DNA of 64,000 nt from NCBI GenBank assembly GCA_039933105.1, contig JBDTOT010000010.1:53176-117175 (forward strand), given 5' to 3'. Under the pieces are notes generated by a model. That model did not search any database. It was not told the origin of the DNA and worked only from the letters and a program-made list of their open reading frames with translations. The position numbers and the translations under genes are program-made. Below are positions 7,732 to 17,328 of this stretch, one piece after another. This DNA is from FEN-1219 sp039933105 (GTDB lineage: Bacteria; Pseudomonadota; Gammaproteobacteria; Steroidobacterales; Rariloculaceae). Every line of letters starts with the position of its first letter. Position 1 is the first letter of the stretch.

Positions 7732-10305
7732 TCACTTGGATGCTTTAGCGAGGCGTGCGAGCTCGTAGACAAGATCGAGCGCGGCGCGTGGCGACAGTGA
7801 GTCCGTGTCGAGCGCCGTGAGCCGTTCGAGGGCCTGGCGATGCTCAGCGGTGAGCGCCGCCGGTTCAGTAACGAAGCGCAGCTCCGTTTGCGGACTCTTG
7901 GGCAGCAACGCTTGCTGGTGCTTCTCGAGCGTGCGCAGATAGTCGCGCGCGCGATCGACGACGTCGCGCGGCACGCCGGCGAGCTCCGCCACGTGCAGGC
8001 CGTAGCTCTGGCTCGCGGGCCCGGGCTTCACGCTGTGGAGGAAGATCAGCTCGCGGCCGTGCTCGGTTGCGTCGAGGTGCACGTTGCGGCACGCGGGCAG
8101 CTCCTCCGGCAGGCTCGTGAGCTCGAAGTAATGGGTCGCGAACAACGTGAGCGCGCCGATCTTCTGGGCGATGTAGCGCGCGGCCGCCCACGCGATCGAA
8201 AGACCGTCGAACGTGCTCGTGCCGCGCCCGACCTCGTCCATCAGTACGAGGCTCGCGCGCGTTGCGCTATTCAAGATGTTGGCCGTCTCCGTCATCTCGA
8301 CCATGAACGTGGAGCGGCCGCCCGTGAGGTCGTCGGCGGCGCCGATGCGGGTGAAGATTCGATCGAGCGAGCCGACGGTCGCCGACTCCGCAGGCACCGC
8401 GCTGCCGATGTGCGCCAGGATCGCGATCAGCGCCGTCTGGCGCATGTACGTCGACTTGCCGCCCATGTTCGGGCCCGTGATGATCAGCATGCGGTCGTGC
8501 TCGTCGAGCGAGAGATCGTTCGGCACGAACGGCGCGCTGCTCGATTGCTGTACGCCTAAGTGGCGCCCGCCGCGGTAGGTGAGGTGCGGCTCGTCAACGA
8601 GCGCAGGCAGCACGAGGTTGAAGGCTTTGGCGCGCTCGGCAAGGTTGGCGAGCGTGTCGAGTTCGGCCACGGCTTCGGCGGTCGCTTGCAGCGCGGCCAG
8701 ATCCCGGCCGAGCTTTTCCAGCAGCTCGTCGTAGAGCTGCTTTTCCCGCGCCAGCGAGCGCTCGCGCGCCGACAGCACTTTGTCCTCGAACTCCTTGAGC
8801 TCGGGTGTGATGTAGCGTTCTGCGCCTTTCAGCGTCTGGCGCCGGATGTAGTCGGCTGGTGCCGCGGCCGCCTGACCGCGCGTGAGCTCGATATAGAAAC
8901 CGTGTACGCGGTTGTAGCCGACCTTGAGGTTGGCAATGCCCGTGCGAGCACGTTCACGCGTCTCCATGTCGACGAGAAACTGATCGGCGTTCGTGCTGAT
9001 CCGGCGCAGCTCGTCGAGATCGGCATCGTAGCCTTCGGCGATCACGCCGCCGTCGCGCAACAGCACGGACGGCGTATCGACGAGCGCGCGCGTGAGGAGC
9101 GTGCGCTCGGCCGCGTGCTCGCCGCAGCGCGCGGCGAGCGCCTGAAGGCGTTCGGCACCGAGCGGCGCCGCGAGGCGTTTGAGCTCCGGCAGCGTCGCGA
9201 GGCTATCGCGCAGGTGCGCGAGGTCGCGCGGTCGCGCCGTGCGCAGCGCGACGCGCGTCAGTATCCGTTCGAGATCGCCAATGTCCTTCAACACGGTTTG
9301 TATGGCGACGATCGGGCCGTTCGTCCGCAGCAGGTCGAGAGATTGTTGCCGGCGCTTGAGCTCTGCGCGGTCGCGGATCGGCCGGTTCAGCCAGCGGCGC
9401 AAGAGCCGGCTGCCCATCGCCGTGGCGCACCGGTCCATGAGGCCCGCGAGCGTGTATTGCTCGCTACGCCCGAGAGTCGTTTCGATCTCGAGGTTGCGGC
9501 GCGTCTGCGCGTCCAGGATCACGGCGTGCTCGCGGCGCTCGCGCTGCAGTGTCTTTAGATGCGGTAGAGCCGCGCGCTGAGTGTCTTTCGCGTATTGCAG
9601 CAGGCAGCCTGCGGCGCCCACGGCAGCGGGAATATCCTCGGCGTCGAAGCCTGCAAGGTCGCGGGTGCCGAGCTGATCGCAGAGCAGGCGCTTGCCCGTG
9701 CCGGGATCGAAATGCCACGGTGGTCGGCGGCGCGCGCCGCTCGCGCTTGCGAGCCACTTTGGCGCTTCGGCGTCTTCCGGCAGCAGCAATTCGGCAGGCT
9801 TCAAGCGCTCGAGCTCGGCGTGCAGCGCGTCGAGGTCGGCGAGCTCGGTGAGGCTGAAGCGCCCGCCCGCGAGATCAAGCCACGCGAGGCCGAGCGGAGC
9901 GCCCAGCGTGACGGCAGCGAGCAGCCGCGTCTCCTTGTCGTCCAGCAGCGCTGCATCGGTCAGCGTGCCGGGCGTCAATACGCGCACGACCTCGCGCGCG
10001 ACCGGGCCTTTGCTCGTGGCGGGGTCGCCGATCTGCTCGCAGATCGCGACGGATTCGCCGAGGCGCACGAGTCGAGCGAGGTACGTTTCCGCCGACTGCA
10101 CGGGTACTCCGGCCATCGGAATCGGTTCGCCGCCGGACTGGCCGCGGCGCGTGAGCGCGATGTCGATCAGCTTTGCCGTACGCCGCGCATCGTCGTAGAA
10201 CAGCTCGTAGAAGTCGCCCATGCGGTAGAACAGCAGCGCGTCCGGAAACTTCGCCTTGATGGCGAGGTACTGCTGCATGACGGGCGTGTGTTGCGAGTTG
10301 GTCAC
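7732..10305 (-). CDS. mutS: DNA mismatch repair protein MutS
   Basis: MutS of 857 residues, close to E. coli MutS (853). It recognises mismatches and short insertion loops and recruits MutL. The mismatch-binding domain near the N-terminus contains FYRMGDFYELF, the Phe-x-Glu reading element. The C-terminal ABC-type ATPase has Walker A GPNMGGKST, the signature-like STFMVEM and Walker B LVLMDEVGRGTSTFDG. The start is a GTG at 10305 (VTNSQHTPVMQQYLAIK); the frame is open upstream but that extension has no resemblance to MutS. Divergent from the efflux operon. Confidence 0.97.
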   Translation of the reverse strand: MTNSQHTPVMQQYLAIKAKFPDALLFYRMGDFYELFYDDARRTAKLIDIALTRRGQSGGEPIPMAGVPVQSAETYLARLVRLGESVAICEQIGDPATSKGPVAREVVRVLTPGTLTDAALLDDKETRLLAAVTLGAPLGLAWLDLAGGRFSLTELADLDALHAELERLKPAELLLPEDAEAPKWLASASGARRRPPWHFDPGTGKRLLCDQLGTRDLAGFDAEDIPAAVGAAGCLLQYAKDTQRAALPHLKTLQRERREHAVILDAQTRRNLEIETTLGRSEQYTLAGLMDRCATAMGSRLLRRWLNRPIRDRAELKRRQQSLDLLRTNGPIVAIQTVLKDIGDLERILTRVALRTARPRDLAHLRDSLATLPELKRLAAPLGAERLQALAARCGEHAAERTLLTRALVDTPSVLLRDGGVIAEGYDADLDELRRISTNADQFLVDMETRERARTGIANLKVGYNRVHGFYIELTRGQAAAAPADYIRRQTLKGAERYITPELKEFEDKVLSARERSLAREKQLYDELLEKLGRDLAALQATAEAVAELDTLANLAERAKAFNLVLPALVDEPHLTYRGGRHLGVQQSSSAPFVPNDLSLDEHDRMLIITGPNMGGKSTYMRQTALIAILAHIGSAVPAESATVGSLDRIFTRIGAADDLTGGRSTFMVEMTETANILNSATRASLVLMDEVGRGTSTFDGLSIAWAAARYIAQKIGALTLFATHYFELTSLPEELPACRNVHLDATEHGRELIFLHSVKPGPASQSYGLHVAELAGVPRDVVDRARDYLRTLEKHQQALLPKSPQTELRFVTEPAALTAEHRQALERLTALDTDSLSPRAALDLVYELARLAKASK

Positions 10306-10527
10306 TCGTGGCTCGGAGCGCGGTGGGCGCGGCCATTGTAGTCGCGGTACAGGCGGTTGGCATCGGCGTCCGTTGCGCGCAGTCCGCGCACGAAGTCCCC
10401 TCCCGCTCGATGGAAATCTCCGGCCGAGACACCCGTCGTCTTTCATCTGTAACGGCGCTGCCGCTTGAGGCGCGCGGTGTTCTGAATTTCGCGGCCTTGC
10501 TTTGAGCAAACTTGAGACACACGCGGA

Positions 10528-10557
10528 GAGACACGGGGCCGCCTGACTGCCTATAGT
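10528..10557 (+). promoter_or_regulatory. Possible sigma70 promoter of the RND efflux operon
   Basis: GAGACA (10528-10533) and TATAGT (10552-10557) with an 18-base spacer form a weak sigma70-like pair 30 bases before the GTG start at 10588. The 282-base gap 10306-10587 separates mutS and this operon and shows no gene; I see no clear operator or adjacent regulator gene. Confidence 0.35.
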
Positions 10558-10587
10558 TCGCCGTTCAGCATAGGACGTGGTGGAAAC

Positions 10588-11799
10588 GTGCAGGAGTCTG
10601 AGTTTGCAGCCTCCGCCCCGACGCCAGTCGGCGTCGGACGGGTCAAGGTCGGCAGATGGCTGATCGGCGGCGGCGCGCTGATCGCCGTCCTGGGCGTATT
10701 CGCCTACATGAATCACAGCGGCTCCGGCTCTCCGTCACGGGGCCCGCGCTCCACGGCGCCGCCCGTGCGCGTCGCGGTGGCCGAGCGCCGTGACGTTACG
10801 ATCGTCGAACGGACGATTGGCACGGTTCTCGCGAACACGGCTGTGCAGGTCACGGCGCGCGTCCAGGGCGTGATAGACAGCGCGCACTTCCAGGAAGGCG
10901 AACTCGTGAAGGCTGGCGACCTCCTGTTCGAGATCGACCCCCGCGCGTACCGGGCCGCCCTCGCGCAGGCCAAGGCCCAGCTCGCGAAAGACCAGGCTCA
11001 GCTGCAGAACGCCGTCAACAACGAGAAACGTTTGCGTACGATCTACGAGCAGAAGCTGACGTCCGTCGAGGCGCTCGACGCTGCCGTTGCCGCGACGGGG
11101 GGCGCGACCGCAAGCGTCGCGGCCGATCAGGCCGCCATCGAGATCGCGCAGCTGAACCTCGACTACACGCGTGTGCGAGCGCCCATCGGCGGCAAGACGG
11201 GCCCGATCCTCGTGCAGCCCGGCAACCTTGTCGCGAACAACTCCACTGCCGCGCTCGTCACGATCAATCAGATCCAACCGATCAAGGTGTCGTTCTCGTT
11301 GCCGCAGTCGGATCTGCCGCGGATCCAGGCGCGCGCGAGTGCGGGAGGGCTCGTCGCGAGCGTCGACCAGCGCTCCGAGGGCGGTAAGGAGTACACCGCG
11401 CCCGTCGATTTCGTGAGCAACCGCGTCGACGACACGACGGGCACGATCGAGCTGCGCGTGGCGTTCCCGAACACCGACTCCTCGCTCGTGCCCGGCCAGC
11501 TCGTCAACGTGACCGTGGAGCTGGGCCAGATCCCGGGCGCGACGGTCGTGCCGCGGGACGCCGTGAACAGCGGTCCCGACGGCACCTATACGTACGTGGT
11601 CACGGCGGACAACCGCGCGGAGCAGCACCGCGTTCGGGTGCTGTTCGACGACGGCACCGCCGACGCGATCGAGAGCGACATACATGCCGGCGATCGGGTG
11701 ATCGTCGACGGCCAGCTACGGGTCGTGCCGGGTGTGGCGGTGTTCGTAGACAGCCCGCAACGCAACAACCAGCAGCCGGGCGCTGTCGAGAGCCCGTGA
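10588..11799 (+). CDS. RND efflux periplasmic adaptor (MdtA/AcrA-like)
   Basis: Membrane fusion protein of 403 residues that links an inner-membrane RND pump to an outer-membrane channel. An N-terminal membrane anchor lies near residues 26-48 (GRWLIGGGALIAVLGVFAYM). After it come the lipoyl-type half motifs (VQVTARVQGVIDSAHFQEGELV and RVRAPIGGKTG), the alpha-hairpin (about 100-160) and a C-terminal membrane-proximal domain (VVPRDAVNSGPDGTYTYVV). Start codon is GTG. Its TGA overlaps the GTG start of the pump gene (GTGA), so the two are co-translated. No TolC-type gene follows. Closest named relatives are MdtA and MexE/MexC types; substrate unknown. Confidence 0.9.
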   Translation: MQESEFAASAPTPVGVGRVKVGRWLIGGGALIAVLGVFAYMNHSGSGSPSRGPRSTAPPVRVAVAERRDVTIVERTIGTVLANTAVQVTARVQGVIDSAHFQEGELVKAGDLLFEIDPRAYRAALAQAKAQLAKDQAQLQNAVNNEKRLRTIYEQKLTSVEALDAAVAATGGATASVAADQAAIEIAQLNLDYTRVRAPIGGKTGPILVQPGNLVANNSTAALVTINQIQPIKVSFSLPQSDLPRIQARASAGGLVASVDQRSEGGKEYTAPVDFVSNRVDDTTGTIELRVAFPNTDSSLVPGQLVNVTVELGQIPGATVVPRDAVNSGPDGTYTYVVTADNRAEQHRVRVLFDDGTADAIESDIHAGDRVIVDGQLRVVPGVAVFVDSPQRNNQQPGAVESP

Positions 11800-14700
11800 A
11801 CGCATCGCGTCGCTTCATCGACTACCCCGTCATGACGACGCTCGTCATGGCAGCGCTCGTGATCTTCGGGGCCGTGGGCTACTTCACGCTGCCCGTGAAC
11901 GAGCTGCCTAACGTCGACTTCCCGACGATCAACGTGCAGGCCAGCCTGGCGGGCGCCGATCCTGAGACCATGGCCTCGGCGGTCGCTGCGCCGCTCGAGA
12001 ACGTCTTCACGACCGTGCCCGGCATCGACTCGATGACGTCGACGAGCAGCCAGGGCAGCACGAACATCACGTTGCAGTTCCGGCTCGATCGAAGCATCGA
12101 CGCGGCCGCTCAGGATGTGCAGGCCGCGATCTCGTCCGCTGTGCGCCAGTTGCCGAAAACCATGGTCGACCCGCCGACGTTCAGCAAAGAGAACCCTGCC
12201 GAGTCGCCGATCTTGTTCCTCTCACTGTCGTCGAAGACGTTGCCGATGACGCTGGTCGATCGCTACGCCGAGACTCTGCTCGCTCGCCAGCTGTCGACGT
12301 TGAACGGCGTTGCCCGGGTCAACGTGTTCGGCGCCGCCAAGTACGCGGTACGGATCCAGGCCGACCCTGCCGCGCTCGCAACCCGCGGAATCGGCATCGA
12401 CCAGCTCGCGCAATCCGTGCAGCGTTCCAACGCGAATCAGGCCACTGGCGCGCTGAACGGCCTCGAGGACGCTGCGATCATCCATACGGATGGTCAGCTG
12501 CAGAGTGCCGCGGAGTTCCGCCGCCAGATCATCGCGTATCGTAACGGCGCGCCGGTACGGCTGGCGGACGTCGCTCAGGTCGTCGACAGCGTTCGCAATC
12601 TTCGCGACGGCAACTGGTACCGCGGCGACCCTGCGATCAACGTCGCGATCATGCGCCAGCCGGGTGCGAACACGATCGAGGTCGTGAAGGAGGTCAAGAA
12701 GGTTCTGCCGAGTTTTCAGGCCTCGCTGCCGGCGGGCATTGACATGGCCATTCGCTACGATCGAAGCGTTACGATCCAGGCGTCGATCGACGAAGTGCAG
12801 CGCTCGCTGCTGATCGCGGGTTCCCTTGTGGTTGGCGTGATCTTCCTGTTTCTGCGCCGCGCGTCCGCCACGATCATCCCTTCGCTTGCGCTGCCGATCG
12901 CGGTGATCGGCACGTTCGCGGGCATGTCGGCGCTCGGCTACAGCCTCGACAACCTGTCGCTCATGGCGCTCACGCTGTCGGTCGGCTTCGTCGTAGACGA
13001 CGCCATCGTCATGCTCGAGAACATCGTGCGGCACATGGAGATGGGCAAGAAGCCCTACCGCGCGGCGATTGACGGCGCGTCCGAGATCGGCTTCACCATC
13101 CTCTCGATGACCGTGTCGCTGGCGGCCGTGTTCATCCCGATCGCCTTCATGAGCGGCATCGTCGGCCGGTTGCTGCACGAGTTTGCGGTCACCATCATCA
13201 TCGCCGTGCTGGTCTCGGGCGTTATCTCGGTTACGCTCACACCGATGCTCTGCGCGCGTTTCCTGCGTGACGAGCATGGGATGAAGCAGAACGCGTTCCA
13301 CCGCGCGAGCGAGCGCTCGTTCCGCTGGCTGCAAAGCACCTACGATCTCAGCCTGCGCTGGAGCCTTAATCACAAGCCGGTCGTGATGGGCATGTTCGCA
13401 GCGAGCATCGCCGCAACCATTGGGATGTTCATGATCATGCCGCAGGACTTCCTGCCGGCCGATGACACCGGCGTGGTGCAGATCTCGGTCCAGGCCGCGA
13501 ACGGCACGTCCTTCGAGCGAATGGTCGAGTACGGCCAGAAGGTCGCGGATATCGTGAATGCCGACCCGAACGCCCGCGGCGCGATGTTCCAGGTGGGGTC
13601 GAGCGGCGCAGGCTCCAACGGCGCGCAGGTGCGCGCGATGCTGAAGCCCTTGGGCGAGCGCAAACTCTCCGCGGAAGAGGTCGCGCGCGAGCTGCGACGC
13701 AAGGTCGCGAACATCACCGGCGTCAACGTGTTCGTGACGAATCCGCCTGCCCTTCGGATCGGCGGCCGCAACTCGCGGTCGAGCTACCAGTACACGCTGC
13801 AGGGCATCGACCTCGGTCAGCTCCAGCGCGTCGCGACCGAGCTCGAGGACGAGCTCAAGATGACTCCAGGGTTCGTCGGCGTGAACAGTGATTTCGATCG
13901 CGCAGCGCCGTCACTCGAGGTCGAGATCGACCGTGATCGAGCCGCTGCGCTCGGCGTCTCGGTCGTCGACATCCAGGCTGCGATGGGCTACGCGTTCGGA
14001 GGGCAGCAGATCTCGCAGATCTACGCATCGAACGACCAGTACCCCGTGATGCTCGAGCTGCTGCCGGAGCTGCAGCGCAGTGCAGCGTCTTTGAAGACGT
14101 TGTACCTGACTTCGAGCTCGGGCACGCTCGTGCCGCTTTCCTCCGTGACGAAGGCCACCAGCGGCACCATCCCGCTCACCGTCAATCATTCGGGCTCGGT
14201 GCCCGCCGTGACGGTGTCGTTCGATCTCGCCGAGGGCTACGCGCTCAGCGACGCAGTGCGCGGCATTGAGAGCGCGAGTACCAAGATCGGTGTGCCGCCG
14301 ACGGTCCAGGGCAGCTTCCAGGGAACCGCAGGCGCATTCCAGGCGGCGACGCAGAACATGGGCCTGTTGCTCGGGATCGCGATCCTGGTCGTCTACATCA
14401 TCCTCGGGATCCTTTACGAGAGCTTCATCCACCCGCTTACGATTCTGTCGGGGTTGCCGACGGCCGCGGTCGGCGCGTTGCTGACGTTATACGTAGTCGG
14501 CCTGCCGCTGACGCTCTACGCGTTCGTGGGCATGGTGATGCTGATCGGTATCGTCAAGAAGAACGCCATCATGATGGTCGACTTCGCGATCAACAAACAG
14601 CGGTCCGAGGCAGGCGTATCGCCGGAGCGCGCCATCTACGAAGCCGCGATCGTGCGTTTCCGGCCGATCATGATGACGACGCTCGCGGCGATGATGGGCA

Positions 14701-14918
14701 CGCTGCCGATTGCGTTGGGCAGCGGAATGGGCGCCGAGTCACGTCGGCCGCTCGGGCTCTGCGTCGCGGGTGGTTTGCTGCTGTCGCAGCTGCTCACGCT
14801 ATACATCACACCGTCGATTTACGTCTATCTCGACCGCTTTGCGAGCCGTTTTACGCGCGGCCCCGACACCGGCGAGGCGCGCGAGATAGGCCGCGCCCTC
14901 GAGACCCCCGCCGCATAA
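11796..14918 (+). CDS. RND multidrug efflux permease (MdtB/MdtC/AcrB-like)
   Basis: HAE1-type RND transporter of 1040 residues, the full family length with two repeats of six membrane helices and large periplasmic loops. The N-terminal helix is followed by the conserved FPTINVQASLAGADPE. In TM4 the proton-relay acids appear in SVGFVVDDAIVMLENIVRH. In the second half, GIVKKNAIMMVDFAI and RPIMMTTLAAMMGTLPIALG are typical. Translationally coupled to the adaptor through the GTGA overlap. Proton-driven export of drugs or other amphiphiles is expected from the family; the specific substrates cannot be read from sequence. The MdtBC-like 1040-residue size favours that subgroup over AcrB. Confidence 0.93.
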   Translation: MNASRRFIDYPVMTTLVMAALVIFGAVGYFTLPVNELPNVDFPTINVQASLAGADPETMASAVAAPLENVFTTVPGIDSMTSTSSQGSTNITLQFRLDRSIDAAAQDVQAAISSAVRQLPKTMVDPPTFSKENPAESPILFLSLSSKTLPMTLVDRYAETLLARQLSTLNGVARVNVFGAAKYAVRIQADPAALATRGIGIDQLAQSVQRSNANQATGALNGLEDAAIIHTDGQLQSAAEFRRQIIAYRNGAPVRLADVAQVVDSVRNLRDGNWYRGDPAINVAIMRQPGANTIEVVKEVKKVLPSFQASLPAGIDMAIRYDRSVTIQASIDEVQRSLLIAGSLVVGVIFLFLRRASATIIPSLALPIAVIGTFAGMSALGYSLDNLSLMALTLSVGFVVDDAIVMLENIVRHMEMGKKPYRAAIDGASEIGFTILSMTVSLAAVFIPIAFMSGIVGRLLHEFAVTIIIAVLVSGVISVTLTPMLCARFLRDEHGMKQNAFHRASERSFRWLQSTYDLSLRWSLNHKPVVMGMFAASIAATIGMFMIMPQDFLPADDTGVVQISVQAANGTSFERMVEYGQKVADIVNADPNARGAMFQVGSSGAGSNGAQVRAMLKPLGERKLSAEEVARELRRKVANITGVNVFVTNPPALRIGGRNSRSSYQYTLQGIDLGQLQRVATELEDELKMTPGFVGVNSDFDRAAPSLEVEIDRDRAAALGVSVVDIQAAMGYAFGGQQISQIYASNDQYPVMLELLPELQRSAASLKTLYLTSSSGTLVPLSSVTKATSGTIPLTVNHSGSVPAVTVSFDLAEGYALSDAVRGIESASTKIGVPPTVQGSFQGTAGAFQAATQNMGLLLGIAILVVYIILGILYESFIHPLTILSGLPTAAVGALLTLYVVGLPLTLYAFVGMVMLIGIVKKNAIMMVDFAINKQRSEAGVSPERAIYEAAIVRFRPIMMTTLAAMMGTLPIALGSGMGAESRRPLGLCVAGGLLLSQLLTLYITPSIYVYLDRFASRFTRGPDTGEAREIGRALETPAA

Positions 14919-14997
14919 CTTCCGACCACCGCACCCGCCGGATGAGACGCTGACCGCATGCCCCGCCGCGGCTCATCTGCTAGATTTCCGGCCGAGG

Positions 14998-16512
14998 ATG
15001 GCCGCCCAACCCCTTACGCACGACCCCCGACGCGAGCTCGAGATGCTCCTCGCGTCGCGTTTCGCGCTGATTGTCATCGAGTCGCGCGAAGAAGCGCGGG
15101 TGCTGCAGCTCGTGCGCGAGGCCAGCTTGAAGGTCAGCCGTGGCCGCGACTGGGGTGTCTTTCAGTGGACCGTCACGGAGGGGCTGCGCCGGGTCGATCG
15201 CGACCTCGGCAGCTCGCAGAAAACCCTCGCCGAGCCTACGCAGCTTCTGCGCCATTTGAAGGCGACGCCGATGGCCGGCATCTACGTGCTGCTGGACTTC
15301 CATCCGTACCTGTCCGACCCCGTGAACGTGCGATTGATCAAAGATATCGCGCAGGACTACGACACGGTGCCGCGCACGCTCGTTCTGATGAGCCACGAGG
15401 TTACGGTGCCACAGGAGCTCGAGCACCTATCCGCGCGCCTCCCGCTCGCCGCACCTTCGCGCAACGAACGCTTGATGGTGATCACGCGTGTGGCCAAGGA
15501 GTGGGCCAATGCGAACCGCGGCCAGCCTGCGACGATCGATAAGGCAGCGCTCGATCATCTCATCGACAACCTGGCTGGCCTCGAAGCGCCGGATACCGAG
15601 CGCCTCGCTCGGCAGGCTATTTTCAACGACGGCGCGCTGACGATGGCGGACATTCCCGGCATCCTCGCCGCGAAGTATCAGCTGCTGAATCGTGGCGGCA
15701 CGTTGTCGTACGAGCCGGATACTGCGAAGTTCGCGGATGTCGGCGGTCTTCATCACCTTCGGCACTGGCTCACCACCCGCAAGCCCGCTTTTGACGGCAC
15801 GGCTCCGGAGCTGGATCCGCCCAAAGGCGTGCTGTTGCTGGGGGTGCAGGGCTGCGGTAAGAGTCTCGCGGCTCGCGCGGCGGCTGGAATTTTCGGCGTG
15901 CCCCTGTTGCGACTCGATTTCGGAAGTCTCTACAGCAAGTGGCACGGCGAGTCCGAGAAGAACTTGCGCGATTCGTTGCACGCGGCCGAGAGCCTGATGC
16001 CATGCGTGTTGTGGGTGGACGAGATCGAGAAAGCGCTGGCCGCCGGCGATGGCGATGGCGACAGTGGCGTCTCGCGGCGCGTGCTCGGCACGTTTCTAAC
16101 GTGGCTTGCCGAGCCGCGAGGACGCATCTTCGTCATGGCTACCGCCAACGATGTTCAGGCGTTGCCGCCGGAACTGATCCGCAAGGGGCGCTTCGATGAG
16201 ATCTTCTTCGTGGACCTGCCGAGCCGCGCGGCTCGCGCAGACGTCCTTGCCATTCATGCCCGCAAACGCGGTGTGAATCTCTCGGCGGAGGAGCTCGGTG
16301 CGCTTGCTGGTCACAGTGAAGGCTTCTCGGGAGCGGAACTGGAGCAAGGCATCGTCGCGGGGCTGTATACCTCGCGTTCTACGAAACAGCCGATGTGTGC
16401 GGCGCTAATCCTGCACGAGCTGCGCGCTACACAGCCGCTGTCCGTCGTGATGGCGGAGCAGGTGGCAGCGTTGCGCGCGTGGGCGCGCGATCGGACTGTG
16501 CCGGCGGACTAA
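14998..16512 (+). CDS. AAA ATPase, Ycf46-like
   Basis: A 504-residue AAA ATPase. The N-terminal half (about 1-240) is a non-catalytic domain with a RecA-like look (ALIVIESREEARVLQLV and GIYVLLDFHPYLSD). The C-terminal AAA module has Walker A GVQGCGKS (282-289), Walker B LWVDEIEKAL (Asp341, Glu342) and the arginine finger region RKGRFDEIFFVDLPS. This architecture matches the cyanobacterial/plastid Ycf46 family and many bacterial 'AAA family ATPase' proteins, of which the role is mostly unknown; Ycf46 itself has been tied to inorganic carbon use and photosynthesis regulation. It stands alone after the efflux genes. Confidence 0.82.
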   Translation: MAAQPLTHDPRRELEMLLASRFALIVIESREEARVLQLVREASLKVSRGRDWGVFQWTVTEGLRRVDRDLGSSQKTLAEPTQLLRHLKATPMAGIYVLLDFHPYLSDPVNVRLIKDIAQDYDTVPRTLVLMSHEVTVPQELEHLSARLPLAAPSRNERLMVITRVAKEWANANRGQPATIDKAALDHLIDNLAGLEAPDTERLARQAIFNDGALTMADIPGILAAKYQLLNRGGTLSYEPDTAKFADVGGLHHLRHWLTTRKPAFDGTAPELDPPKGVLLLGVQGCGKSLAARAAAGIFGVPLLRLDFGSLYSKWHGESEKNLRDSLHAAESLMPCVLWVDEIEKALAAGDGDGDSGVSRRVLGTFLTWLAEPRGRIFVMATANDVQALPPELIRKGRFDEIFFVDLPSRAARADVLAIHARKRGVNLSAEELGALAGHSEGFSGAELEQGIVAGLYTSRSTKQPMCAALILHELRATQPLSVVMAEQVAALRAWARDRTVPAD

Positions 16513-16612
16513 TTCGTTCGGACCCATAGTTTTCTTTGCCTCGCCGCAGCGGTGTGACTGACCGTCAACTCCTACTGCTGCTCGGCCGTTATTTCCTTCA
16601 GAGGTGATAACT

Positions 16613-17029
16613 ATGAAGACACTCACGTTGATTGTTTTTGGCACCTTGGCGTTGGCGAGCGCGTCTGCCGAGGCGCGCGGATTTTACGGTCCGCGGATCG
16701 GCTTTGGGTTCGCCTTCGGGTCTCCGTACTACGGCTGGTACGACCCTTGGGTGTATTCGCCATATGCGTACGGCTACCCGTATCCCTACGCATACAGAAG
16801 CCCGTCCAAGCAAGACGACAAGGCGACCGAGAACTTGTTTGCGTATCCCGCGAAGGGTCAAACCGCCGCGCAAACGGCGCAGGACCGCCAGGAGTGCAAC
16901 GGCTGGGCCGTCGAGCAAAGCGGGCTCGATCCCGCGACAGCGAAGAAGCGGGCCAAGGCGGAGCATAGAGACGACTACAACCGTGCGTTCATCGCGTGCA
17001 TGCAGGGGCGCGACTACACGGTGAAGTAG
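16613..17029 (+). CDS. Small exported protein with Tyr/Pro/Gly-rich segment
   Basis: A 138-residue protein with a signal peptide (residues 1-22, cleavage after SASAEA). The segment around residues 23-63 is rich in Gly, Tyr and Pro (FYGPRIGFGFAFGSPYYGWY). The C-terminal part has QDRQECNGWAVEQSGLDP and ends ACMQGRDYTVK, a Cys-pair module shared by many small envelope proteins, including glycine-zipper ones. Start ATG at 16613 is preferred over an upstream GTG because GAGGTG at 16601-16606 sits at Shine-Dalgarno distance. Function unknown; probably periplasmic or surface. Confidence 0.75.
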   Translation: MKTLTLIVFGTLALASASAEARGFYGPRIGFGFAFGSPYYGWYDPWVYSPYAYGYPYPYAYRSPSKQDDKATENLFAYPAKGQTAAQTAQDRQECNGWAVEQSGLDPATAKKRAKAEHRDDYNRAFIACMQGRDYTVK

Positions 17030-17044
17030 CGCTAGTGGGCGGCG

Positions 17045-17070
17045 AGTGCGCGGCCAAACGGCCGCGCACT
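17045..17070 (+). terminator. Hairpin terminator after the small exported protein
   Basis: A perfect 11-bp inverted repeat AGTGCGCGGCC / GGCCGCGCACT with a four-base AAAC loop, 15 bases after the stop codon. The trailing sequence TTCCTCC is only weakly T-rich, so termination may be partial. It insulates the upstream gene from the nrd promoter. Confidence 0.65.
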
Positions 17071-17103
17071 TCCTCCACGAATCGATGCGAACCGATGCTC
17101 GTC

Positions 17104-17150
17104 ACACAACATGTTGACAAGCTAGCGACTCGACACCCAATATCTAGTGG
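17104..17150 (+). promoter_or_regulatory. Tandem NrdR boxes overlapping the nrdAB promoter
   Basis: Two 16-base sites, 17104-17119 (acaCAACATGTTGaca) and 17135-17150 (accCAATATCTAGtgg), fit the NrdR consensus acaCwAtATaTwGtgt at 11 and 13 positions, with every capital position kept. Their start-to-start spacing is 31 bp, about three helical turns, which is the arrangement known for NrdR box pairs. A perfect -35 TTGACA (17114-17119) and a -10-like CAATAT (17138-17143, 18-bp spacer) lie inside the two boxes, so bound NrdR would block the promoter. Transcription should start near 17150, exactly where the riboswitch begins. Confidence 0.75.
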
Positions 17151-17328
17151 TGCCTCGGTTCGCACGTGAGTGCGATGAAAAGGGAATCCGGTCAGAGTCA
17201 AGCTTTAAGCCGGAGCTGCCCCCGCAACTGTAGGCCGCGACGCAGTCGTGCCGATCACGCCACTGGGGCTTACGTCCCGGGAAGGCCGGCCAAACTGCCT
17301 TTTAGCGGCGAGCCAGGAGACCTGCCGA
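17149..17328 (+). ncRNA. Cobalamin (AdoCbl) riboswitch controlling nrdAB
   Basis: All hallmark blocks of the cobalamin aptamer occur in order: GGTGCC (17149-17154), GATGAAAAGGGAA (17174-17186), AATCCGGT with its partner AAGCCGGAGCTGCCCCCGCA, a GGGAAGG near 17280, and the full B12 box AGCCAGGAGACCTGCC at 17311-17326. The start codon of nrdA is 100 bases after the box. GGCAGG at 17362-17367 is the exact reverse complement of CCTGCC in the B12 box, a possible switch element (inference). No clear T-tract follows, so control may be at translation. High cobalamin is expected to turn nrdAB off. Confidence 0.95.
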